Assembly (NCBI GenBank): GCA_964609025.1
Contig: CAZSQM010000013.1
Coordinates: forward strand, 15,864-79,863
Length of the DNA stretch: 64,000 nucleotides
DNA from: SIG307 sp964609025
GTDB taxonomy: Bacteria > Bacillota > Clostridia > Lachnospirales > Lachnospiraceae
Direction of reading: 5' to 3'
Shown: positions 17,474 through 25,570 of the stretch, piece after piece
Numbering within the stretch: the stretch's first letter is position 1
Layout of the letters: each line of letters opens with the position of its first letter
The notes under the pieces: model-generated
Database searches by the model: none
Seen by the model: only the letters and a program-made list of their open reading frames with translations
Told to the model about the DNA's origin: nothing
Translations under genes and position numbers: made by a program

Positions 17474-18793
17474 ATGAAAAAGAAAAAAGGAATCGCAGTC
17501 GCATTAACCGCGGCGATGCTGCTTGGTCTGGCTGCCTGCGGCAAGGAGCAGAAAACAAACAACAACGAAGAGGATAAGGTAGTAATCACAATGGCGTGGT
17601 GGGGATCACAGACGCGCCATGACCGTACGGTACAGGCAATCGAGCTTTATGAAAGCCAAAATCAGAATGTTGATATTCAGTATGAGTATTACTCCTTTGA
17701 CGACTATTTCACAAAACTGAACACCCTGGTGGCTTCCGATCAGGTATGGGATGTTTTTCAGCTTGGCGGCAATTTCCCGACCTACATCAACAAAATCTAT
17801 TATTTGAATGATTTCATAGCTTCCGGTGTGGTAGATACCTCGGAGATTTCGGATTCTTATTTAAAGATTACGCAGGATACCGCGGGTAACCAGATTGGTT
17901 TGTCGAACGGTCTGAATACTTATGGTATCGCCTATGATCCGGCAATGTTTACCGCAGCAGGCGCAGAACTTCCGACGGAGAACTGGACTTGGGACGATTA
18001 CGAGAAGGCTGCCGTAAAGATTACGGAAAAACTTGGTATTTTCGGTTCTTCCTCCTTTACCTCCTCCGAGTTTATGGCGGGCTGCTCCTCTTATATCGGA
18101 CAGCAGGGCAAGGTCGGCGAATACGGTTTCTTCAATCTTGACCTGACCGGTATGGGATTTGACGACGCTTCCATGTTAGAGCCGTATATTGCAATGAGAG
18201 CCGACATGATAAAGAAGGGTGCATACCCGGATGCAGGTGCAGAAGCAGAAATTACGAATATTGAGAACGACTTCCTTGTATCGGGGGAGGCAGCGATGAC
18301 GCTGGTGGCTGTAAACCAGTTCCCGACAATTTATGATATTTGTAAGGCAGAGGGCAGAACCCTTGCTCTTGCTCCGCTTCCGCGGGTAACCGCAGACGGT
18401 CCGTCCGGTCTTACGATTCAGTCCTCCCAGATGCTCTGCGTATCGCAGGACAGTGAAGAAAAGGAAGAGGCTGCGAAGTTTATCAGCTGGTTCCAGAACA
18501 GCACGGAGTGTAATGACATTCTTTTAGGTGAAAGAGGAATTCCGATTAACACAAAGGTAAGAGAAAAGCTGTCTGCCAATGCAACGGAGGGACAGAAGAT
18601 TATGTACGATTATGTAACATTAGTCGGTACCTTTGAAGCACCGGAGAAAATCAATGTATTAAGTCCTGCCGGACAGGAAGAAGTGGTTGCAAATTACCGG
18701 AATTACATCCAGCAGGTTGTGTTTGGAGAGATTACCGCAGCTGAAGCGGCAGAGAAAACTTATAAAGACGCAAAGGCTATTTTCGAAAAATAA
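17474..18793 (+). CDS. ABC transporter extracellular sugar-binding lipoprotein (LplA-like)
   Basis: A 439-aa protein with a basic start MKKKKG and a lipobox LAAC at Cys22, so it is a lipoprotein on the outer membrane face. ITMAWWGSQTRHDR and the later cluster 1 solute-binding pattern (WTWDDYEKAA, AAKFISWFQN) mark it as a carbohydrate-binding protein of family 1. Its size is usual. The start ATG 17474 is behind AAAGGAGAAGG. It heads an operon with two permeases and a GH4 enzyme. A hairpin after its stop may let it be made in excess over the permeases, as is common for such systems. No ATPase gene is present; a shared MsmK-type ATPase elsewhere is expected. Confidence 0.93.
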   Translation: MKKKKGIAVALTAAMLLGLAACGKEQKTNNNEEDKVVITMAWWGSQTRHDRTVQAIELYESQNQNVDIQYEYYSFDDYFTKLNTLVASDQVWDVFQLGGNFPTYINKIYYLNDFIASGVVDTSEISDSYLKITQDTAGNQIGLSNGLNTYGIAYDPAMFTAAGAELPTENWTWDDYEKAAVKITEKLGIFGSSSFTSSEFMAGCSSYIGQQGKVGEYGFFNLDLTGMGFDDASMLEPYIAMRADMIKKGAYPDAGAEAEITNIENDFLVSGEAAMTLVAVNQFPTIYDICKAEGRTLALAPLPRVTADGPSGLTIQSSQMLCVSQDSEEKEEAAKFISWFQNSTECNDILLGERGIPINTKVREKLSANATEGQKIMYDYVTLVGTFEAPEKINVLSPAGQEEVVANYRNYIQQVVFGEITAAEAAEKTYKDAKAIFEK

Positions 18794-18806
18794 TTCACCG
18801 ACGAAG

Positions 18807-18839
18807 TCAGGCACACTTTCATCGCGGAGGTGTGCCTGA
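18807..18839 (+). terminator. Intercistronic hairpin after the sugar-binding protein gene
   Basis: Perfect 10-base arms TCAGGCACAC and GTGTGCCTGA, then ATTTTG. It starts 14 bases after the stop. The tail is short, so it may be a partial terminator or a 3' stabilising hairpin. Confidence 0.6.
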
Positions 18840-18895
18840 ATTTTGCCCGGAGCATGAAAATGCTGCCGGTAGAAAAAGGAAAAGGAGAGATGGAA

Positions 18896-19810
18896 TTGAG
18901 GAAAGGGTTGACCGAAAAAAGTGGGAAGGGTCGCAGATGGCTCTATAACGATAACGTGGTCGGATATGTGTTTGCCGCACCGTTTATTTTTGGATTTATT
19001 TGCTTTTCCCTTATTCCGATTTTGACCTCGTTTGGGTATGCCTTTACGGAATACTCCCTTGGTTCTAAGGAAGTTACCTTTGTTGCGACAAAGAATTTCC
19101 AGAAGCTGTTCAAGGATGAGGTGTTTCTAAAGTCGCTGGGGATTACGTTAAAGTATGTATTGATTTCCGTGCCGTTGAAACTTACGTTTGCATTGATGGT
19201 TGCGTTTCTTTTGACGAAAAAGAGCAAGATGGTGACGTTATACCGTTCCCTGTATTATGTGCCGTCCTTAATCGGCGGCAGCGTCGCGGTTGCGCTTGTA
19301 TGGAAGCAGCTTTTTGCCCGAAAGGGGTTGATTAATTCCATTCTTACCGATCTGAATCTGAATCCGATTAACTGGTTCGGAGATCAAAAGCTGGCGCTTT
19401 ATCCGTTGATTTTGATGTCGGTATGGCAGTTTGGTTCTTCCATGATTATTTTTGCGGCCGGGTTGAAGGAAATCCCGTCTACCTATTATGAAGCCGCAAA
19501 GATTGACGGGGCAAACGGTTTTCGCATTTTTACAAAGATAACGCTTCCTTGCCTGTCGCCGATTGTTCTTTATAATCTGGTGATGCAGACAATTTCCGCA
19601 TTTATGGCGTTTACCCAGGCTTTTGTTATCACAGGGGGCGGACCGAATAATTCCACGATGCTGTATGCGCTGTATGTTTACAATCAGGGATTCCGCTACG
19701 ATAACATGGGCTATGCCTGTGCAATGTCATGGGTAATGTTAGTCATTATGAGTGTAATTACGGCGCTGATTTTCAAGACTTCAAAAAAGTGGGTACACAG
19801 TGACAATTAG
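18896..19810 (+). CDS. Carbohydrate ABC transporter permease (LplB/MsmF-like)
   Basis: About 304 aa with six membrane segments. The inner-loop EAA motif is EAAKIDGANGFRIFTKITLP near residue 198, which docks the ATPase. GYVFAAPFIFGFICFSLIPI forms the first segment. The start is uncertain: AAGGAGA at 18882-18888 is 7 bases before TTG 18896 but only one base before ATG 18890. An ATG at 18863 is also possible. The upstream ATG at 18830 lies inside the hairpin and is unlikely. It partners with the next gene as the two-subunit channel. Confidence 0.9.
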   Translation: MRKGLTEKSGKGRRWLYNDNVVGYVFAAPFIFGFICFSLIPILTSFGYAFTEYSLGSKEVTFVATKNFQKLFKDEVFLKSLGITLKYVLISVPLKLTFALMVAFLLTKKSKMVTLYRSLYYVPSLIGGSVAVALVWKQLFARKGLINSILTDLNLNPINWFGDQKLALYPLILMSVWQFGSSMIIFAAGLKEIPSTYYEAAKIDGANGFRIFTKITLPCLSPIVLYNLVMQTISAFMAFTQAFVITGGGPNNSTMLYALYVYNQGFRYDNMGYACAMSWVMLVIMSVITALIFKTSKKWVHSDN

Positions 19811-19824
19811 CAGGAGGAAAGCGC

Positions 19825-20667
19825 ATGAGAACGAAAAAGAAATTATTAAAAATAGTATATCACACTTTTGTTGTCGCTTTTGGTTTCCTGATGGTGTATC
19901 CTGTTCTTTGGATGATAAGCGGTTCCTTTAAGGACAATTCCGAGATTCTGCGCGGAACGTTAAGCCTTATCCCGAAGAATTTTAAGCTGAGCAACTATAC
20001 CACAGGCTGGAGCGGTTTTGGCGGGATTACATTCGCTACTTATTTTAAAAACTCGTTTTTTATTACCATTGTTGCGACAGTCGGGACTGTCGTCAGTTCC
20101 TCTCTGGTAGCGTATGCCTTTGCCCGGATCCGTTTCCGGGGCCGGAAGGTCTGGTTTGCCTGTATGCTTGTAACCATGATGCTTCCGGGGCAGATTATTT
20201 TGATACCGCAATATCTGCTGTATTATAAACTCGGGCTGGTGCCGGGATATGTGCCGTTAATTTTACCGTATTTCTGCGGTCAGGCGTTTTTTATTTACCA
20301 GATGATGCAGTTTATGGCGGGAATTCCGCGGGAATTGGATGAAGCCGCAACGATTGACGGGTGCAGTAAATACACAATTTATTCGCACATTGTGCTTCCT
20401 TTGTTAAAACCGTCCTTAATTACCACCTTTATCATTCAGTTCTATTGGAAATGGGACGATTATATGGGACCGTTGCTTTATTTGGGGAAACCGTCTACTT
20501 ATACGGTGGCGCAGGCAATTAAGTTGTTTGCCGACACCGCTTCAAAGACGGACTACGGTGCAATGTTTGCGATGTCTACGTTGTCCCTGATTCCGGTATT
20601 TTTGATTTTCCTTATTTTTAACCGTCATCTGGTGGAGGGAATCGGAACCAGCGGCTTAAAAGGGTAA
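19825..20667 (+). CDS. Carbohydrate ABC transporter permease (LplC/MsmG-like)
   Basis: A 280-aa permease with six membrane segments and the EAA motif EAATIDGCSKYTIYSHIVLP near residue 172. YPVLWMISGSFK near the N-terminus is typical of the MalG-type partner, and it ends in VEGIGTSGLKG, close to the standard GLTAGAVKG ending. The start ATG 19825 is 14 bases after the previous stop, behind AGGAGGAAAGCGC. Together with the other permease it forms the channel for the sugar taken up by the lipoprotein. Confidence 0.93.
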   Translation: MRTKKKLLKIVYHTFVVAFGFLMVYPVLWMISGSFKDNSEILRGTLSLIPKNFKLSNYTTGWSGFGGITFATYFKNSFFITIVATVGTVVSSSLVAYAFARIRFRGRKVWFACMLVTMMLPGQIILIPQYLLYYKLGLVPGYVPLILPYFCGQAFFIYQMMQFMAGIPRELDEAATIDGCSKYTIYSHIVLPLLKPSLITTFIIQFYWKWDDYMGPLLYLGKPSTYTVAQAIKLFADTASKTDYGAMFAMSTLSLIPVFLIFLIFNRHLVEGIGTSGLKG

Positions 20668-20741
20668 TCGGGAGCTTCCCGGCAGGGAGTGAGCCAAGGC
20701 CGGCTACATAGAGTGAAACTGCAGTTTAGGAGGAAAGACAG

Positions 20742-22115
20742 ATGGAGTATCTGAACGGAAGTGTAAAGGATGTAACAATCGCGTATATCGGCGGCGGTTC
20801 CCGCGGCTGGGCGTGGACGTTTATGACGGATTTGGCGTTGGAAAAGAGTATGTCCGGTACGATACGCCTTTATGATATTGACAAACAGGCGGCAAAAAAT
20901 AACGAGATTATCGGGAACAAGGTCAGTGCAAGAGCAGACGCCGTCGGAAAGTGGAGGTATGCGGTAGCCGATACGATAGAGGAAGCCTTAAGCGGCGCGG
21001 ACTTTGTCGTTATCTCGATTATGCCGAAAACCTTTGATGAAATGGAAATCGACGTACATATGCCGGAGCGGCTTGGAATTTATCAGTCGGTGGGCGATAC
21101 GGCGGGACCGGGCGGAATTATCCGTGCCATGCGTACCATTCCGATATTTGCGGGGTTTGCCGAGGCAATTAAGAAGTATGCGCCGGATGCATGGGTCATC
21201 AATTATACAAACCCGATGACATTATGTATCAAGACACTGTATCATGTATTCCCTAAGATTAAGGCGTTTGGCTGCTGCCATGAAGTATTCGGTACACAGA
21301 AGGTGCTTGCTTCGATTGCAAAGGAAGCGCTGGGAGTAGAGGAGATTTCCCGTGAGGAAATTGCGGTCAATGTACTTGGCATTAATCATTTTACATGGTT
21401 TGATTACGCTTCCTACAAGGGAGTGGATTTGTTCCCGATTTACAGGGAGTATATCGAAAAGCATTTTGAGGAAGGTTTTGACGAGCCGGACAATAACTGG
21501 GCAAATTCCACCTTTGCCTGCGCACACCGCGTAAAGATGGATTTATTCTTACGTTACGGTCTGATTGCCGCCGCCGGTGACCGGCATCTGGCGGAGTTTA
21601 TGCCGGGAGATTTGTACTTAAAGAATCCGGAAACGGTGGCGGGCTGGAAGTTCGGACTGACGACCGTGGCATGGCGAAAGGATGATTTAAGAAAGCGTCT
21701 GGAGCGTTCCGCAAGACTGGTAAGCGGCGAGGAAGAAATTGAGTTAAAGCCTACCGGTGAGGAGGGCATTGAACTTATGAAGGCTCTTTGCGGACTGCGC
21801 CGTATGGTGAGCAATGTCAACATTCCGAATACGAACGGACAGATTGCAAATCTTCCGCGAACCGCAGTTGTAGAAACGAATGCCCTATTTGAACGGGATG
21901 CCATCCGGCCGGTGATTGCCGGAGCTGTTCCGGAACAGGTAAAGACCCTGCTTACACCGCATATCGAAAACCATGAGCGTGTGTTAAAGGCGGCGCTTAC
22001 CTGCGATAAGGAGCTTGTGAAGGAAGCCTTCCTTTGTGACCCGCTGGTGGCAGGGCGCGCAACAAAGGAGCAGGTATCGGAACTGGTAGAGGATATGCTT
22101 CGGGCAACTCTATAA
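20742..22115 (+). CDS. Glycoside hydrolase family 4, CHEV-type (probable alpha-galacturonidase, LplD-like)
   Basis: A 457-aa GH4 enzyme. It has the NAD-binding start VTIAYIGGGSRGWAW (residues 11-25), the acidic LYDID at 43-47, VINYTNPM at 152-159 and the active-site motif Cys179-His-Glu-Val182. GH4 enzymes use NAD+ and Mn2+ and cleave glycosidic bonds by an oxidation-elimination route. The motif sorts GH4 by substrate; CHEV was described for alpha-galacturonidases such as Bacillus LplD. The order lipoprotein, two permeases, GH4 is that of lplABCD, which agrees. A galacturonate-type substrate is therefore likely, though an alpha-glucosidase cannot be excluded. The start ATG 20742 follows TTTAGGAGGAAAGACAG. 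Confidence 0.85.
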   Translation: MEYLNGSVKDVTIAYIGGGSRGWAWTFMTDLALEKSMSGTIRLYDIDKQAAKNNEIIGNKVSARADAVGKWRYAVADTIEEALSGADFVVISIMPKTFDEMEIDVHMPERLGIYQSVGDTAGPGGIIRAMRTIPIFAGFAEAIKKYAPDAWVINYTNPMTLCIKTLYHVFPKIKAFGCCHEVFGTQKVLASIAKEALGVEEISREEIAVNVLGINHFTWFDYASYKGVDLFPIYREYIEKHFEEGFDEPDNNWANSTFACAHRVKMDLFLRYGLIAAAGDRHLAEFMPGDLYLKNPETVAGWKFGLTTVAWRKDDLRKRLERSARLVSGEEEIELKPTGEEGIELMKALCGLRRMVSNVNIPNTNGQIANLPRTAVVETNALFERDAIRPVIAGAVPEQVKTLLTPHIENHERVLKAALTCDKELVKEAFLCDPLVAGRATKEQVSELVEDMLRATL

Positions 22116-22142
22116 ATATTGTAAAGAATATTAGAACTTTTC

Positions 22143-22171
22143 TTGCTAAATTTTCACAAGTAAGGTATACT
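22143..22171 (+). promoter_or_regulatory. Probable promoter before the beta-CASP hydrolase gene
   Basis: TTGCTA (22143-22148), 17 bases and TATACT (22166-22171). The transcript would start a few bases before the hairpin at 22185. Confidence 0.6.
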
Positions 22172-22184
22172 TTACTTAGAGAAT

Positions 22185-22212
22185 GGCGTTGGTTTTTATG
22201 CCAACGCCTTTT
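22185..22212 (+). terminator. Hairpin with T-tail between the GH4 and beta-CASP genes
   Basis: Perfect 8-base arms GGCGTTGG and CCAACGCC around TTTTTATG, then TTTTG. It can end the sugar operon. It also lies just downstream of a promoter-like sequence, so it may be a leader hairpin of the next gene. Confidence 0.75.
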
Positions 22213-22241
22213 GCAATTTGCAAAAAGAAAGGAGAGTGCCT

Positions 22242-23843
22242 ATGTTTATAGAATTTATCGGCGCCGACCATGAGGTAACGGGAAGCTGTCACTTTTTAGA
22301 GCTTGCGGGCAAACGTCTTTTAGTGGACTGCGGTATGGAGCAGGGAACGGATGTTTATGAGAATCAGGAGCTTCCGGTAAACCCGGGAGAAATCGATTAC
22401 ATTCTTTTGACGCATGCACATATTGACCATACGGGACTTGTACCTCTTATGTATGCAAGAGGGTTTCGGGGACAGATTTTTACAACGGGAGCAACCAAAG
22501 AACTGTGTGATATTATGCTTCGTGATTCCGCCCATATCCAGATGTTTGAGGCGGAATGGAAGAATCGTAAGGGGAAGCGTTCCGGCATGCCGGAGGTGGA
22601 ACCGCTGTACACGATAGAAGACGCGTTTGGCGTAATGAAACTCTTTGTTCCGTGCGAATACGGGCAGAAGATTAACTTGACGGAAGGGATTTCCATCCGC
22701 TTTACGGATGTCGGTCATCTGCTTGGTTCCGCGAGTATTGAAATCTGGGCGGAGGAAGAAGGAAAACAGGTAAAGCTCGTATTCTCCGGCGATATCGGTA
22801 ACAAGTCCCAGCCGATTTTAAAGGATCCGATGACAACGGACCGTGCGGATTACGTTATTATGGAGTCTACTTACGGCGACCGTCTGCATGGGATGGAACG
22901 GGTTGATTATGTAAAGGACCTGGCGGCCATTATTCAAAGGACCTTAGACCGGGGCGGCAATGTAGTGATTCCGGCGTTTGCGGTCGGAAGAACGCAGGAA
23001 CTGCTGTATTTTATCCGCAGAATCAAGAAGGAAAATCTGGTTCACGGGCACGATGCGTTTCCGGTGTATATTGACAGTCCGCTGGCGATTGAAGCAACGA
23101 CGATTTTTCACAAAAACGTACATGGCTATTTTGACGAGGAAGCAATAGAATTAGTGAAACAGGGAATCAATCCGATTTCCTTCCCGGGCTTAAAGACAGC
23201 GATTACCAGCGAGGAGTCAAAGATGATTAACTTTGATGCGGAGCCGAAGGTAATTATTTCCGCTTCCGGCATGTGTGAAGCGGGACGTATCCGTCATCAC
23301 TTAAAGCATAATCTGTGGCGTCCGCAGAGTTCTATTGTCTTTGTGGGGTATCAGGCGGCAGGAACCTTAGGACGATCGCTTTTAGAGGGCGCGTCGGATG
23401 TAAAGCTGTTCGGAGAGCCGGTGGAGGTACAGGCGGAGATTTGCAAGCTGGACGGTATCAGCGGTCATGCGGACAAAGACGGGCTGATTCACTGGGTGAC
23501 ACAGATTGAAAATCCGCGCAAGGTTTTTGTGGTGCATGGAGAGGATTCGGTGTGTGATTCCTTTGCCGCATGCTTAAAAAACGAGTACGGTCTGGACGCG
23601 GAAGCACCATATTCCGGGCATTGCTATGATTTGCTGCGCGGAGTCTGGGTAGAACAGGCGGCACCGGTTTTTGCACAGAAGAAGGAAAAGGCAAAGAAGC
23701 GCAAGGTAGAAGTGTTCGAACGTCTGCTTGCGGCGGGACAGCGGCTGCTTAGCGTCATTCGCAGAAATGAGGGCGGAGCAAACAAGGACCTCGCAAAGTT
23801 TGCGGATCAGATTAATATGCTTTGCGATAAGTGGGACAGGTAA
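22242..23843 (+). CDS. MBL-fold beta-CASP metallo-hydrolase (RNase J/CPSF-like)
   Basis: A 533-aa protein with the metallo-beta-lactamase motif THAHIDHTG near residue 53, then a second His in DVGHLLGSA and an Asp in FSGDIGNK near 180. The beta-CASP domain follows (STYGDRLH, VIPAFAVGRTQELLY) with SGMCEAGRIRHHL near 345 and the closing VFVVHGE near 430. The set matches the YSH1/CPSF-like group of RNA-processing nucleases, of slightly larger size due to a basic tail. The start ATG 22242 has AAAGGAGAGTGCCT before it. Its stop directly abuts the stop of the converging pdxK-like gene. RNA as substrate is inferred from the family. Confidence 0.88.
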   Translation: MFIEFIGADHEVTGSCHFLELAGKRLLVDCGMEQGTDVYENQELPVNPGEIDYILLTHAHIDHTGLVPLMYARGFRGQIFTTGATKELCDIMLRDSAHIQMFEAEWKNRKGKRSGMPEVEPLYTIEDAFGVMKLFVPCEYGQKINLTEGISIRFTDVGHLLGSASIEIWAEEEGKQVKLVFSGDIGNKSQPILKDPMTTDRADYVIMESTYGDRLHGMERVDYVKDLAAIIQRTLDRGGNVVIPAFAVGRTQELLYFIRRIKKENLVHGHDAFPVYIDSPLAIEATTIFHKNVHGYFDEEAIELVKQGINPISFPGLKTAITSEESKMINFDAEPKVIISASGMCEAGRIRHHLKHNLWRPQSSIVFVGYQAAGTLGRSLLEGASDVKLFGEPVEVQAEICKLDGISGHADKDGLIHWVTQIENPRKVFVVHGEDSVCDSFAACLKNEYGLDAEAPYSGHCYDLLRGVWVEQAAPVFAQKKEKAKKRKVEVFERLLAAGQRLLSVIRRNEGGANKDLAKFADQINMLCDKWDR

Positions 23844-24692
23844 TTAACGCTTTAAATACATAAAATCCTCGAAGCAGACGCCGTTTTCCGGAGGGATGTT
23901 CTTTTGGGCGGAGGCAGCAAGACACTTGCAGACAAAACGGCCGGCACTTTTGACGGAAAGAGGGAAAGCTTTTTGAAACAGGGCGTCTGCGGTAATCAGA
24001 GATGCGAATACATCTCCGGTGCCGCAGCGAAGCCCTGCTATTTTTTTGTTTGAAAACATTCCGGTAAGGAGCGTGCCGTCCTCCTTCCGCATCGCATAAA
24101 AGCTTCCGATACGGTCGCCTAAAAGAAGCCCCGTAATTACAATTTTCTGATTCGGACGGGGAATCAGGGTATCGGCGAGTGAGGTCAGTTCCCTGCGCGA
24201 AATCTGTTCTTGATAAGGTGTGTCGGTCAAAAGACAGGCTTCCGTAAGATTCGGGGTAAGAATGTCCGCGAGGGAAGCGAGTTTTTTCATTTCGTTACAG
24301 TGGGCTTTAGTAAAGGTTTGATAGGCAGAACCGTTATCGCCCATGACAGGGTCCACGACGAGCAGAGTATCCGGGGTTTTAAAACGGTGAATAAAATCAA
24401 TCACCAGGTCTACCTGTTTTTCGGAACCAAGAAAACCGGTCATAATACCGTCAAAGGAAAGGGAAAGTTTTTCCCATTCCGCAAAAAAGGAAGGCAGTTT
24501 TTCCGTATAGTCTTCCATGAAAAAGGAGGAAAAGCCGGTATGATTGGAAAGAATGGCAGTCGGAACCGGGCACACCTGAATCCGGTGCGCCGAAAGTAAC
24601 GGTATGGAAACGGTCAGGGCGCAGCGTCCGTATCCGGTCAAATCGCCCAGTACCGCAATTTTCTTTTGTCTGTCTGCATCGTTTGTCTTCAT
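23844..24692 (-). CDS. Pyridoxamine kinase (ribokinase-like superfamily)
   Basis: A 282-aa kinase. LGDLTGYGRCALTVSIPLLSA at the N-terminus and the pairing of VDPVMGDNG near 118 with TPNLTEACLL near 146 mark the PdxK/ThiD branch. GLRCGTGDVFASL near 226 holds the GTGD anion hole and catalytic Asp. This form, with an N-terminal LTGYGR, is usually annotated as pyridoxamine kinase in Clostridia, making pyridoxal 5'-phosphate or its amine form in vitamin B6 salvage. The start on the minus strand is 24692, with AGGCAGGGGAT upstream. It may be cotranscribed behind the HAD hydrolase gene, whose stop is 46 bases upstream. Confidence 0.85.
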   Translation of the reverse strand: MKTNDADRQKKIAVLGDLTGYGRCALTVSIPLLSAHRIQVCPVPTAILSNHTGFSSFFMEDYTEKLPSFFAEWEKLSLSFDGIMTGFLGSEKQVDLVIDFIHRFKTPDTLLVVDPVMGDNGSAYQTFTKAHCNEMKKLASLADILTPNLTEACLLTDTPYQEQISRRELTSLADTLIPRPNQKIVITGLLLGDRIGSFYAMRKEDGTLLTGMFSNKKIAGLRCGTGDVFASLITADALFQKAFPLSVKSAGRFVCKCLAASAQKNIPPENGVCFEDFMYLKR

Positions 24693-24738
24693 CGGTAATC
24701 CCCTGCCTGTGTTAATGATTGGAAAAATATTCGGAACA

Positions 24739-25554
24739 TCAGTGCTTTAAAAAGTAGGTCATGATAACCGGAACCAGACCGTCCTCGTCATTGGAAAGCG
24801 TAATCATATCGGCGGCGTCCTTGACCTCCTGCTGTGCGTTTGCCATTGCAACGCCGATACCGGCATACTGAAGCATGGTAATGTCATTGTAGCCGTCGCC
24901 GCAGCAGACGCACTCCTGCCTTTTGATACCAAGGGACGGAAGAAGTCTTGCCAAAGCATGCGCCTTGTCGATTGCCGGCGGCATGATCTCAAGGAAAAAC
25001 GGCTCGGAGCGGTAGATATTGAGTACGCCGTAGTAGCGTTTCTGCAGTTCCTCCGTAAGCGGTGCAAGAACCTCCGGTTCGCCGCTGATGAGGCACTTGT
25101 TTACCGGAAAACGGATAGCGCCGATAAAGTCGTCTACCTGTGTAATGGTGCGGCCGTTGATACGTGCTTCCAGCTCCATATAAGGGTCGGTTTTTGTACC
25201 GGTAATCAGATTGTCCTGCGGGTCATAGGTAATCAGTCCCACACCCCGGTCTTTCGCGATTTCGTAAATCTGCGGAAGAAACTGCTGCGGTAACGTGTGG
25301 TTGTAAAGCGTTTCGCCGGTTTTCCAGCGAACAATGCGCGCACCGTTGTAGGAGATGACGTAGCCACCGTACTCCGCAAGCTTACATTCCTCTGCGATTT
25401 TTGCGGTTCCCACCGTCGGTCTGCCGGAGGCAATTACGACAATGCCGCCTGCCTCCTGCATTGCATAAAGCGCATTTTTGGTAGGGGCGGAAATCTCTTT
25501 CTTGGAGTTGGTGAGCGTGCCGTCAATGTCTAATACAAGTACTTTTTGATTCAT
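24739..25554 (-). CDS. Cof-type HAD-IIB family phosphatase
   Basis: A 271-aa hydrolase. Motif I is LVLDIDGTLTNSKK (catalytic Asp pair at residues 8 and 10), motif II is VIASGRP near 40, a Lys lies near the middle, and motif III is CVCCGDGYNDITML near 215 followed by GVAMANA. A C2B cap lies between motifs II and III. Cof-type enzymes dephosphorylate sugar phosphates or cofactors such as FMN and PLP. The adjacent kinase for vitamin B6 makes PLP-related turnover imaginable, but nothing in the sequence proves it. The start at 25554 follows GAAAGGCATTCTACCA. Confidence 0.9.
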   Translation of the reverse strand: MNQKVLVLDIDGTLTNSKKEISAPTKNALYAMQEAGGIVVIASGRPTVGTAKIAEECKLAEYGGYVISYNGARIVRWKTGETLYNHTLPQQFLPQIYEIAKDRGVGLITYDPQDNLITGTKTDPYMELEARINGRTITQVDDFIGAIRFPVNKCLISGEPEVLAPLTEELQKRYYGVLNIYRSEPFFLEIMPPAIDKAHALARLLPSLGIKRQECVCCGDGYNDITMLQYAGIGVAMANAQQEVKDAADMITLSNDEDGLVPVIMTYFLKH

Positions 25555-25570
25555 TGGTAGAATGCCTTTC

